From Craterostigma plantagineum (taxonomy: Eukaryota > Streptophyta > Magnoliopsida > Lamiales > Linderniaceae): a stretch of 64,000 bases of DNA. The DNA is taken from the NCBI GenBank assembly GCA_027422505.1, contig JAPQWV010001111.1, positions 1-64,000 on the forward strand, in the 5' to 3' direction. Below are positions 46,040 to 60,663 of this stretch, piece by piece. The position numbers and the translations under genes were made by a program. Each line of letters begins with the position of its first letter. The stretch's first letter is position 1. The notes under the pieces were generated by a model. The model worked only from the letters and a program-made list of their open reading frames with translations, made no database searches and was not told where the DNA came from.

Positions 46040-47720
46040 CTAACTTAGTAGATGTATCTCTTGACGAACATTCCCTTGTTCGTTAGCCTCCTCGCTTTGG
46101 GCCGACGAGTAGTACTTACCATCTGCGCCAACGAATTCGCCTTCGCACGCACCAAAAGCGCCTTGTGCGCTTTTTCCACGTTCTCCGCCCGACCTTCCCA
46201 CGTCTTCAGCACCGTGTCCTGTAGGTCCCATGCGTACCAAAACGACACGTGCCAAGGGTTCTTCTTTCCTGGTTCATCGCGTTCAGGTTTAACGTCGCCT
46301 CCACCTCAGATTGCCTGCCCGACAAGAACTGAAATCAAGAAAATATTCTTTAAGACCAACAAAAAAGATCGTTCTGACAAAAACCCAAACTAACTATTAC
46401 CATGATTCCCGGGACCGAAGGAGGCACCGTTTCTCCTTGTGTTCTGCCAGCCCCTGGCGTTACCAGGCTTGGCTTAAGTTAGATTCCTTCGAAGACGACG
46501 TTGTTTTCTGCCAAGTAGTGGAAGACCTCGAGCGTCCTCTCTATGGGGTGGTCCCCGTCGAGGAGGATCTCGACGATGGGCACGAGCCCATTGTGCTGCA
46601 AAGAGAGAAGATCGGTTTTTTATTGAAATGGAGAAAGTCTGAAATGGTAAGGTATATATATTGCTATGCACCTGAGAGATAGCAGCGTATCTAGCTAGGC
46701 CCCAAGCAGCCTCTCTAACGGCCATAGACGAAGGACCACATGGTATGCTCACAACAGTTCTCCTAGAATGTGTACACATTAGCAGAGGCAATAAGTTTTT
46801 TTTTTTACACATCACACGGTGTAGATATGGGATGATAATAAAACGGGAAAAGATGAATATGTAGTAATACCACTTTGCGAACGAGCCCCATGGTTATAGT
46901 ACTCTGCTGATCGAGAAGCCAAGCCATCTAATCCCTGGCATCAAGATTCGTTGTTCGACCCTGGCAACGGAACCAAATCCTGTCCAAGACCAAAGTCAAG
47001 ATTCGAAACCTCAACCTCGTATGGTTGTCCAGTCACTTAAAGCAGAATGGAAGAAAGCAAATACTCATAACTAGCATATAAAATCCACCAAAGATGTGAA
47101 TAAAGAGTAGCCCTCACCTTATCAACTTTGATGCCAGGCACAATATTGGCATCACGCAAACAATCGACGAACTTCTTTCCATCTGTGGTCGACTGTAAAG
47201 ACTAAAGGGTTTCTTCGAAGAGGATAGCCCCGGGATATAATCGCCCAAGCCAGGAGTTGTCAGTAGGAGCTGTCTATATAAGCTTGTCAGTTCGTCTCCG
47301 TACTGTCTAGTCCGATCGAAGACAGCCTCTTCCACATGTTGCATTGGGCTCGTCGACTGTGAGATTCCTCGACCAGGGGATGCAATCGATTTCTATCACC
47401 GTGATAAAATTTAGCACAAACACTTTATTGCATGATAGATTTGCCATCGATGGTACAGGTCAGTCATGAGGTTCGGAAAATCAATTGGAAATGCTAAACA
47501 TTACCACGGTGATTGAAAAAACGAAAAAAGTACCAATAAGTTACGATTAATCGATATAAAGAACAACCACAGCAAGCAAGACTCGACGTCCATACATCAA
47601 GCAGCGAATAAAAGACAAATAAGTTTCGAAGAGCACATCTTTGAATCGAGGGAGGCATCGATGAATAGTTTTCTAACAACTTACGGCAGTCTTGACGAGC
47701 TCATCGGTGTACGATCAGGC
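46040..47720 (-). pseudogene. FBA: fructose-bisphosphate aldolase (class I, plastid type) pseudogene
   Basis: Colinear aldolase homology in order from the 5' side. DELVKTA lies at about 47690-47710. Then IASPGRGI and TTPGLGDYIPG (about 47390-47230), DGKKFVDCLRDANIVPGIKV (in shifted frames, about 47190-47115) and VPLPGSNNESWCQGLDGLAS (about 46985-46925). Then VVSIPCGPSSMAVREAAWGL with ARYAAISQ (about 46750-46675), NGLVPIVE and LLDGDHPIERTLEVF (about 46595-46525), SGRQSEVEATLNLN (about 46315) and TVLKTWEGRAENVEKAHKAL to the GMFVK end (about 46200-46040). Class I aldolase cleaves fructose 1,6-bisphosphate in the Calvin cycle. Intron remnants remain (for example GT after 47118), so it is not a retrocopy. 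Many frameshifts, stops and lost segments (for example VEPEI reduced to VEI) make it non-functional. Confidence 0.88.
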
Positions 47721-47899
47721 GCGTGTCGGAGAAACGCGTCGCGTGGGGACACGCGCGATCGATCGATCGATTGGGCTTTGCTAGTTACTCGAATTTTGCA
47801 GTTTTATACCCAAAATGCTTGCTTTACCAAGTATGTTGGTCATACCTACGGATTTTTCTTATTTGTTATTTTTGGAAAAAACACAAACATATAAACGAT

Positions 47900-48636
47900 T
47901 AAGATTGCGACCCAGTAAGTCCTTTTGTGGATCCTCTCTCCATCGAAAAAACCTCTCGTCTCCAAAACCCTAGCCGCCGCACAAAGTTTCTCCCCTCCCT
48001 CCTCACCTCCATTACCTCCATCAATGGAGGTGGGGGAGCTCCATTTCCTTTTGTCCTCTCGTTTCTTTGTGTCTTTTTTTCTTTTTTTAAAGATAAAAAA
48101 AAATTTGTGTCTCCGCCCGCCTTCGCCGCCGTCTCCTCTGCCCGCCTCCGCCGCCGTGCTGCCGTATCCTCGGCCGCGCTTCCGTCTCCTCCGCTACTGC
48201 CCCCGCCTCCTACGGCTCCGCCTCGCCACCTCTGCCGCCTTCCGCCACCACCCGTCGTTCTCCACTGGTCTCCCGAGCTGGGAGCTCCGGTCTCCCGACC
48301 CACTAGGTTGGGATTTTTTCCTCTCCCTCGTTGGAGCCTCCTCTCCCTTAGTGGAGCCGATTCCGATGAAAGCGAGATACCCGTAGTCTAGATCGAAAAA
48401 GAACGATGAATATTGTAGATTTAGCTTAATAACTATTTTTGTGGTAGATTCTTTAGTTTTTCGTGTTGACGACGTGTATTTGATTTCTGTCGGCTTTTCT
48501 TTTGTTTGGTTGTTTCGTGCTCGGTGTGAGCTCGTTTCTCTTTCGGTCGATGTTACCGGAGAGACCTCTTTGACTGTTTAGTTGGTGTATCTTTGTTAAT
48601 GATATTAAAGCTATCGTTTCTTAAAAAAAAAATGTC
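47900..48636 (+). mobile_element. short LINE-like retroposon with poly(A) tail
   Basis: The left part has AAAACCCTAGCCGCCGC followed by a GC-rich CCGCC/CTCC tract (48110-48300), resembling plant L1 5' UTRs. The right part ends in TAATGATATTAAAGC then an A-run (48621-48630), resembling L1 3' ends. There is no endonuclease or RT between, so it would be a deletion derivative mobilised in trans. No clear target duplication was found. Long frames on both strands across 47899-48391 follow from base composition and are not called. Confidence 0.45.
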
Positions 48637-48639
48637 TTT

Positions 48640-49110
48640 GATCGAAGAAAGAAAGATACTCAGCCGTTTTATTTATTTATTAATGTTTAAGTTTGTATCG
48701 TGTTAAATAAATTTTTTATTATTATCCAATTCCGACGATAGCATGAGTCATCTCGTCTGACAGTAACTGAAGCACCACAAACTCCATCAAATCACCAATC
48801 ACCTAAATAGCTGTCAATTATTCATGAATATAATAATAATTTCAATTTTCCTTTTTCCACAGTTTTTGACGTCTTCAACTATAATCATCAAACATAAAAA
48901 AATTATTACGTTCTTTAATAAAGAGTTTTGAAAACTTATTTTTTTCTAATATTTCAATTTTCAACTAAACGAAACTGTGCTTAATTACGACTGCTGTTTA
49001 AAAAAGTATAAAGGAGAAAAAACGTAATCTTGTCTAACGCACGCAACGCAAGGGAATTTCTCTTTTTTTTGCTGTAATAAAAAATTTAGAATAATATAAT
49101 AATTTCGCGA
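48640..49110. other. intergenic, no feature seen
   Basis: AT-rich stretch upstream of the PB1 gene promoter. Confidence 0.5.
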
Positions 49111-49116
49111 GAAGAG

Positions 49117-49123
49117 TATAAAT
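49117..49123 (+). promoter_or_regulatory. TATA box of the PB1-domain gene
   Basis: TATAAAT 57 bases upstream of the ATG at 49180. Confidence 0.6.
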
Positions 49124-49179
49124 TCCATTTCTACCAAAAGCCCCACAGAACGTTCACACTTTCCTACCCAAGCCAAACA

Positions 49180-51000
49180 ATGGAGACGCCACCCTCGTCC
49201 TCCTCCGCCGACGCCACGGCGGAGCCGCCACCGCCTCCTAATCTCCGACTCATGTGCAGCTACGGCGGACACATCCTCCCCCGCCCACACGACAGGGTCC
49301 TGGCATACGTCGGCGGCGACACCCGCATCGTCTCCGTCGACAGGCGAGCCGCCACCCTCCCAGCGCTCGTCGGCAACCTATCTAAAAACCTCCGACAGAA
49401 TCCGCCGTTTACCCTAAGGTATCAGCTGCCGAACGAAGACCTCGATTCGCTCATCTCACTCACCACCCAGGAGGACCTCGACAACATGCTGGAGGAGCAC
49501 GACCGTATCGTCAGATCGCCGAGCTCGAACGGCCGCCGCATAAGGCTGTTCATCTTTCCGAGTCAAAATTCCGTCGTTGACCGCCAGAACCACCTCGAGA
49601 CGGCGTCGAATAAGTCGGAGGACTGGATTTTCAATCGGATCGACGGGAAGCCGGCGACTCCTTTATCTGATCGCGGATTTTCGGAGTCTTCGTCGGTCAA
49701 TTGCCTGCTTGGGCTCGAGGATGATCTGTCCAAGGTTGATAGCAGCGATAACATCAAAGGCGAGGGGAATCAGAATCAAAAGGCGTCGGATAATCAGGAA
49801 TTGGTCGATTGCAAAATCAACACCGCCGCTGCCATCCCCAACAGCTGTGTAGCTAGTACGAATCAAGGCGGCGCTTGTTCCGTGCCTCAATCTCCTATTA
49901 AGGTCGAAACGACGTCGTCTTCCTTTGAATCGACCTCGAGTTCGCCGTCGGTAGGGCTTGTAAATCTGCCGCCGATCAAGGTGCGCGTGCAGGACACGAG
50001 CCAGAAGGTTGCGTTGGGAATTGCGGAGGACCAGCTCAAGCAGATGAATTTGGAGGGTAGTTTCGGTAATCTCACGCCTTCCCAGCAAAACGACGCCGCC
50101 GCACAACAGGTGCAGCACAGGGTACAACAGCAATCTCAGTCGCTGCAGTTTCAGAAGGTCGGCCTGGTGGTGGCGGCGGCGTCTTCGATTTGCCTTCTCC
50201 TGACTCCGTTTCGAGGTGAATGAATTTACACGATTCTTAGTTTTGATTCTTTAGCGTATGTTTGGATCTTTGTGGTCTGATTGATGCGTTATTACTCTGT
50301 TTGTAACAAAATTTCACAGCGATGGAAGCTTCACAAATCCACTGTCTAGGCCGCCGAGACAAGTTGTTCATCAAGATCAGAAGCTCCATCAAATTCAAGA
50401 ACCCGCCTTCATACTACCTTCCCATTACGATCCAAACCATCCTCAACCACAAAGCTTCATTCAAGCAAACACACAGCAATACATACATCCCGGGCCTGTC
50501 CCGTTAGCTTCGTATTACCCAATATACCTTCTCAGCAGCCCCAACAACCCATCGTAGAACAGAGCAACTACCCTATTTATATCGTCTCAGCAAGACCGGC
50601 CCATGGTTATAACTTGCCCATTCAGCAACCTACTTATAGTGAGGTAAAGCCAGCTTCTAACGTAGCCCCACCACACATATGGGCTCTACTCAATCAAGAA
50701 ATGTCCCTCCGTCGAAAAGCGAACTTTACAGAACATCTGTGGGAGTTTCGCCGCAGATGGTTCAGCTCGGTCAAAATCAGGGTCAATACGTTGCCTACAG
50801 TCAAAATCATCATCTTTCTCTCAGTCGATGGCTCCTATGTCCAATCAAGTCTATGCTTATCGTGAATTTGCTGACTCAGCAAATGGGGGAATGTACTATA
50901 CACCTGTGCCTCCTCAAATGGCTGCTCAGTATCATCAGTTAGCACCGAGCCTTCGGCTCAGTTCTCTGTTGATCACCATGTTAGTCATCATCAAGCTTGA
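49180..51000 (+). CDS. PB1 (octicosapeptide/Phox/Bem1p) domain protein
   Basis: Two exons, 49180-50215 and 50320-51000, with GT-AG borders. The PB1 domain covers residues about 23-128 (LRLMCSYGGHILPRPHDRVL, the basic-cluster strand, then LPNEDLDSLISLTTQEDLDN, the acidic OPCA motif). A Ser-rich middle is followed by a Gln/Pro-rich tail (QSFIQANTQQYIHPGP, PIVEQSNYPIYIVSARPAHG, SNQVYAYREFADSANGGMYY) ending SHHQA. PB1 proteins dimerise head-to-tail; this plant clade is mostly uncharacterised. The first 320 residues are in one frame. One-base deletions then occur near 50160 (before GGGGGVFDLPSPDSVS), 50520, 50675 and 50830, each followed by recovered family sequence. I treat it as a real gene with consensus errors. 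Confidence 0.85.
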
Positions 51001-51758
51001 AATTCGCAGCTATGATAGGTAGGTGAGAGTGGTTGGGGTTGAGAAATACAATTTGCAGCTTGTTGGCTTGGGTTTGATTATGGAGTTTATGATGTTGAGC
51101 TTGTGTGATAATCAGTAGTTTTGGATTATGAATAACTGTCGTTAGCTGTTGTTTATGATGTTATATTTTGCTGGTAAGTGAAGTAAGTACATGGATGTTG
51201 TCTGATATCATACTTTCATAATTAACTTATCATGGTTGGTGCATTGGTCGTTCAAGGTTAATCGAATATGAACTTAGAAATAGTTTAAAGATAAACCTTC
51301 AAGTTTAAGAATTGCTATCGTGATATTGAATTAATGCTGAAACTTAAAAGTGGGCACTACCAACTAAGGTTGAGCTTCGTGGAAAATGCTACTTTCTGAT
51401 GGGTTCTCGATCTTTTTCGTGAAGAAAAGCCAATATGCAGATTCTCCAATAATAAATATAATTATCTTTAATGCCTTCTTTTCTTTTTTTTTTTTTAATA
51501 TGGAATCTCTATAGTTGTTTGATGTGAAAGTAAATGGGATGATACGTTTTATGCGTATCCTTTTTTTCTTAAGAACAATCCTCTTCCCATTGATATTTAT
51601 TTGATGGATTTCATATTCCATCCTTTGATGATCGGTTGGCTCATTCATCTTTAATAATATTATCTTTATACATTTATTTAAATATTCATTTCATATGGTA
51701 CATTGTAGTATTCATGCCGACGAACAACAATTAAACTGAATTTAGGGATGATGTATAA
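51001..51758. other. 3' flanks of convergent PB1 and RTNLB genes
   Basis: Presumed 3' UTRs and AT-rich DNA. No other feature. Confidence 0.5.
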
Positions 51759-53092
51759 TCAGAATTTCTTCTTGTTCTTATTTTCTTTAAGAGGTCCCCT
51801 GGGAATCTTATTAAGGAACTTGGAATCAAGTTTCTTGTAGAGTCTCTTCATGTCTTTATTTCCTCTGATCGCAATATGATCCACCTCCTTCTCATACCGC
51901 TCGTATAACGCCGGCAAACTCATCAAGCATATAAAACCTATATCGTACAATGTTTAATTATATTGTATTAATAAAACTAATGTATATATTATATTATACA
52001 CATTGTATTATTCTTGCCTGTGTATAAGAGATTCAAGGAGCTGAAGTAGCTGCCTATTCCTGATAGTACCCACAAGAAAGCAATGGCCTAAAAAAAGAAC
52101 CCGAAGAAAAATGCATTATTCCCGGCATTGATTATTCAAGAGGCGAAAAAAGCAGCAGTAGTTTGGAGAGAATTATATCGTCGAAAAAGTTATTACCAGC
52201 AAGAAAGTCCTCAAATCTTTTCCAGACGAGACGTGGTAGAATCTTATCAGAAACGCGTTGATTTTAGCAACGACCCATCGGAGCGTGGATTCAGGCATCA
52301 ACGTGATCCTCGTGGATCGGGTGGGTTTCTGAACGATATCAGGGGGTTTAATACATGAAAAAAGAAAATATTAAAACATGGTTTAATTAGGGATGATACA
52401 TATACAAAAGGAGAGAATTTCTTATGGTGCTGACCTTTTTTGGGCACCACTTATGTGGTATTGATCGGTACAAATCAATGTGTTATATCAGCATAGAGGT
52501 GTCAATCAAATCCATATAAAAGGTCTCATTTAATATTACATCACTTCTTAGGCTGATATGTAATGTTGATTTGTCACCTATCGACACCACATAAGAGGTG
52601 CCCACATATGGTGATCACATAAGCTGGACACCATAAGATTTCTCTCTCTCTATATATATATCATTAACTTAAAAATAAGCGTCTTTTCATGGAACCTGTC
52701 GACTAGGCCACCCCAAGTAGACCAGACGAACAAGAAGAGCATTGCGAAGATGGCGACGTAGCAAAGAAGAGTAATTATATTATACTCGAAAACCTCGAAG
52801 AGGAACCATATTAGCGTGAAAACAGCTACCGTTGCTGCCGATACGTTCTTGTTTCTCCACAATAGTATGTCTCCCACTGAAGATTTATATATTAAAAAAA
52901 AAGAGAGATGAAAACGAAGAAACTAGCGTATTGCGTAGCGTTTATCGAGAAAGGGCAAAATATTTATGTATATGTTTTCGTTCGCCTTACCTTTTCCACC
53001 TCCGAGAAGGGCATGCAAGGGTTTTCCCGACCAAAAAACCTTTTGGGTCGGGCCGCCTGCGCATCGTCGGAATCTGAAGAATAGATAGGCAT
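51759..53092 (-). CDS. reticulon-like protein B (RTNLB)
   Basis: Five exons: 53092-52991, 52876-52696, 52328-52197, 52087-52018 and 51937-51759. Reticulons shape tubular ER with wedge-like membrane hairpins. Features: the MPIYSSDSDD start, PLHALLGGGK, ILLWRNKNVSAATVAVFTLI with the first hydrophobic hairpin, ESTLRWVVAKINAFLIRFYH, SGKDLRTF, the second hairpin across exons 3-5 (AFLWVLSGIGSYFSSLNLLY), then the conserved tail SLPALYERYEKEVDH and FLNKIPRGPLKE with a lysine-rich end. The intron after exon 4 uses a GC donor (CAG|GCAAGA). One base is missing in exon 1 (before PLHALL) and one in exon 3 (between NPP and IHEDH); restored length is 221 residues, normal for the family. Intron 2 carries a MITE. 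Confidence 0.9.
52410..52642. mobile_element. MITE inside RTNLB intron 2
   Basis: Inverted ends GAGAATTTCTTATGGTG and CACCATAAGATTTCTCTC. Further inner pairing (GGCACCACTTATGTGGT against CACCACATAAGAGGTGCC) gives a strong fold-back. It lies wholly inside the 367-base intron (52329-52695) and makes up most of it. Confidence 0.85.
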
Positions 53093-54100
53093 TTGTTTTA
53101 ACAATCAATTCAAAGCAAAGTATATAAACATATGTTGCCGAGAATTGAAATGTGTTGGTCGCTGGTGATGGATATAAAGTTTTATTGTGTACATATAATC
53201 TAAAGATTTGTACTAAGCTTTGCTGCAAAGGAACTTTGTTGTATTGTAAGAAAGGAATATGGTTGGCTTTGTCAAGCCAAGGCAAGGCTAGAAAGAAATA
53301 AATGTTCGTTCTCTGTTTAGGGTTAAGGAATCACGAGTTAGTTAATAATTAACTTTGACAAAGTTGTAAAACATGCACACGTACGATCAAACAAAGCCGT
53401 CATCACATCACCGAAGAAATATAATCCATATATCATACAAGTTCAGAAATATGTATATATGACAGAGATCTAGTTTCTTTTTTCTCTTTACAGAAGTACG
53501 TGTCTTTCCACTAAAATTTGAATTTAAGGACCACAAAATATACTAATCGTAGTTTAGTTGTGAACTTTTAAAAGTAAATTCCTTAATTTTTGTTGTTCAA
53601 ACTTGTAGACTTTTTTGTTCTTTTCAATTTTTGTTGGATAATTAATCTCTACTGAATCATAGGACCTCGCTAGGCTATGGAAGTATCCCCGAAAAAGATA
53701 CAAGAAATATGCATGACAGTTGGCGTTACGTAACGCGATATAAAGAACTCCACCACTCAATTTGTTATTGGATTTTTTTTTCGACATTTAACTGCGTTAG
53801 ATATAATAAATGATTCCAAATTTCGTAGAAATATATAATATAGCATTTAAATATATAAACTAAACAAAGCCCTGACCAGAATAAACAATCACTACTTCAG
53901 GTGCTTCATCGTGCTCACAATGCGAGTCAAATAAAATCATCTTAGCTTTCCAAACGTATATGATACAATACAGAAAAATGCATAGCAGAGAGCACACATC
54001 AGAAATGATGATAATTAAGGAAAATAAAAGCATAAATTCATGCAAAATGGTAAAATTCGAATCAATATCGTCAAATAGTTTCTGCAGTTTCTATACCAAT
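53093..54100. other. RTNLB promoter and KRS 3' flank
   Basis: A TATA-like box for RTNLB lies at 53121-53128 (minus), about 30 bases upstream of the ATG. The rest is AT-rich with no gene supported. Confidence 0.45.
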
Positions 54101-54180
54101 GCCACCTTTTCAAGTTCTGCATAAAGAACAAAAAATCGGAAAATATGCAAACAGAGAGTCCTAATCCATTTATTGAAAAA

Positions 54181-58011
<3,831 letters not shown>

Positions 58012-58540
58012 GAAAGCAAATTAAGGTTTCCTCAGCAGAAACGGCGGCGTGTCGAGTGTTGTGTGCTGTCTGAACTGAACCTTGTTCTTGGCAACTGTCA
58101 AAGGTCGGAAATGGAATGCACAAAACCCTAATTCGCTCACAATATTTATGGGGTGTATACGAACAAAGCTTGACCATCTCGGGCCAAAATGTGGGTCTAC
58201 AGCCCATTCTAAAATATCTGAATTCAGGGCTAGGCCCATACACGTAGGTTTATAACGATTATTTTACAAAATATCTATTTTCTATTAAGTTATTTTTGTC
58301 ATGTTTTTAGAGTTGATAATATTAGTTGAATTAAAAGTTGTAAAGTTAGCTAGATTAAGCCAAATTGATGAGAATGAATAACGCGTTTATGATGTAAAAA
58401 CTAGCAGTTAAATACTTATATTGGTATAAATAGGTCATTCCAGTTGTAGTAATTAATAATAATATTACAGCTTTAGCTGTATTATTTTTCTTTAAAGTTA
58501 TCTAATTCATATGATCAAAGTAACATCTAATAATATCTTA
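58012..58540. other. KRS 5' leader and upstream region
   Basis: The leader ends TTTGCTTTC before ATG|GTATGT. A minus-strand reading frame from 58239 passes through the leader but is not conserved KRS sequence. Upstream DNA is AT-rich. Confidence 0.5.
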
Positions 58541-58544
58541 ATAC

Positions 58545-60075
58545 TTTCAAGAGAAATCTACACATAACTCCCTAATCCCAAACTATCAATCAACTAACTC
58601 CCCCCTTCCCATTCATTTATCATCAAACTCCCCATTTCAAACTTTTATATCATATAGCTACCTAATGGACGTTTTTAGCCTTATAAAACAACAATATTAC
58701 CAAAAAACCTGTCAACACCCACGGACCCCCTACCCAAAATTTGTAGTATCAATATACGTATTCTTGTAGTACCAATGTATAGATGTTCGTGGTACGATAC
58801 CATGGTACCATTCCGTGAGATAATGTAGTACCATACGTAGGTTATTTGTAGTACCTTTTCCGTATCATTTGCTTAACTATCGCAACTCCTACCCTAAAAT
58901 TGTACCACGGACCCCCGACCCAAAACTTGTAGTACCAATATACGTATTCTTGTAGTACCAATGTATAGATGTTCGTGGTACCATACCGTGGTACCATTCC
59001 GTGAGATAATGTAGTACCATACGTAGGTTATTTGTAGTACCTTTTCCGTACCATTTGCTTAACTATCGAAACTCCTACCGTAAAATTGTAGGACAAATAT
59101 ACATATATTTGTAGTACCAATATACAGATGTTCGTGGTACCTTATCGTAAGCTAGTGTGGTACCATGAGTAGGTTACTTGTAGTACCAATATCTATGGCA
59201 ACTGTCACTGACCAAAAATAATTCGGATGACCGAAAATTCCTTACCCAAACTTGAAGTACCAATATACGTATGGTTGTAGTACCAATGTATAGATGTTCA
59301 TGGTACCATAACGTGATATAGTGTGGTACCATACGTAGGTTACTTGTGGTATCTTTTTTTCGGTACCATGTGCTCAGCACAAGTAACCTACGTATGGTAC
59401 CACACTAGCTCACGATATGGTACCACAAAAATCGATACACTGGTACTACAAACATACGTATATTGGTACTTCAAGTTTTGGAAACGAATTTTTCGACGCC
59501 ATTCGAATTTTTTTTGTCGTGACGGTTACCGTAGATATTGGTACGACGAGTAACCTAATCTTGGTACCACACTAGCATATAATACGGTACCACGAACATC
59601 TATATATTGGTACTACAAAAATCGTCCATGGGCTCACGGGATGGTACGGCGAACATCTATATATTGGTACTATAAACATACGTGTATTGGTACTACAATT
59701 TTGGGTAAGGGTGGTCCGTGGGTGTTGACAGGTTTTTGGTACCACGAACATTTGTATATTGGTACTACAAAAATCGTCCATGGGCTCACGGGATGATACG
59801 GCGAACATCTATATGTTGGTACTACAAACATGCGTATATCGGTACTACAAGTTGGGGTGAGGGCGTGGAAATTAATAGGGGGTAAAATCGTCCATGAGGT
59901 ACTACAAACATACGTATATTGGTACTACAAAAATATAGGGGTAAAATCGTCCATAGGGAGTTATGTGAAAGATTGTTTTGATTTAGAGAGTTTGTTAATA
60001 AATACTATGGAATGGGGAGTTATGTGTAAGAAAATAGAGGGATGGGGATTTAACGGAAGTTACCCCTACTCTCAA
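58545..60075. mobile_element. dyad element dense in GTACCA/TGGTAC motifs
   Basis: The outer ends are inverted relatives: CACATAACTCCCTAAT near 58572 and GGAGTTATGTGTAAG near 60018. Within, the left half is full of GTAGTACCAAT-type motifs and the right half of the inverse ATTGGTACTAC, with the switch near 59370. The left half holds a 186-bp direct duplication (58722-58907 and 58908-about 59085). No transposase frame is present. The ends resemble those of the MITE at 60961-61368 (ACATAACTCCCC), suggesting one superfamily, possibly Mutator-like. The exact border and target duplication are not resolved. Confidence 0.7.
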
Positions 60076-60660
60076 ATACAGTTATATCAAAATTGAGAAT
60101 AAAACTGAAACACATGAGTAAACAAAAACGATTTTATTAGATAATTTAAATCGAACCAGGCGATGTTGTAATAATAATAAAAAATTAATCAAGTTTGAGA
60201 ATTAAATTAAATCAAATCAGGATAAGGATATATATGATTGGTAAAACTAATAATTATTGGTTGTCCTCTTCGCACCAAGCTAGTGATCCCATTCACCATT
60301 GCACTTGGTTATGAGGATCAGCAATGCAAGAGAAGAAATGGTATTAGAAATCGAAGGGTACAACTACTTCGTTAAAACACAGATTTCCCATGTCCATTAT
60401 TTCATTTTGTCTATTTTGCTTTTTCTGAAATATATTATATAATGAGTTTATAATATAAATCGATGTGTTTAATGTTGAATTATCAGCTAATGTTGAATTA
60501 TCAGCTGATGTTTTTAATGCTGAAGTTCTATATTTAGTAGGTCAAGTGTGATATAGTATTTGTGAAGAAGAAAATGAAAGACTAACTTAAATAATTCATT
60601 AGCAAGGGCACCTATAAATAGGCATTACATAAGACATGGTAAATAAAACTAACTGACCAC
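60076..60660. other. intergenic, no feature seen
   Basis: AT-rich with short frames only. A short direct repeat TAATGTTGAATTATCAGCT lies at about 60470-60505. Confidence 0.5.
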
Positions 60661-60663
60661 TAA

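Noticed and set aside
47899..48391. Three overlapping 134-154-codon frames
   Set aside because: GC-rich simple sequence open in several frames at once; no domain; better explained as a LINE-like leader.
49663..50133. 156-codon minus-strand frame in the PB1 gene
   Set aside because: Antisense shadow of the first PB1 exon.
50160..50840. Programmed frameshifting as explanation of the PB1 gene breaks
   Set aside because: Several unrelated sites, no slippery motif, and the same pattern in unrelated neighbouring genes.
58021..58243. Upstream extension of KRS through the leader
   Set aside because: The frames there are not KRS-like and do not join exon 2 in phase through the observed donor at 58008.
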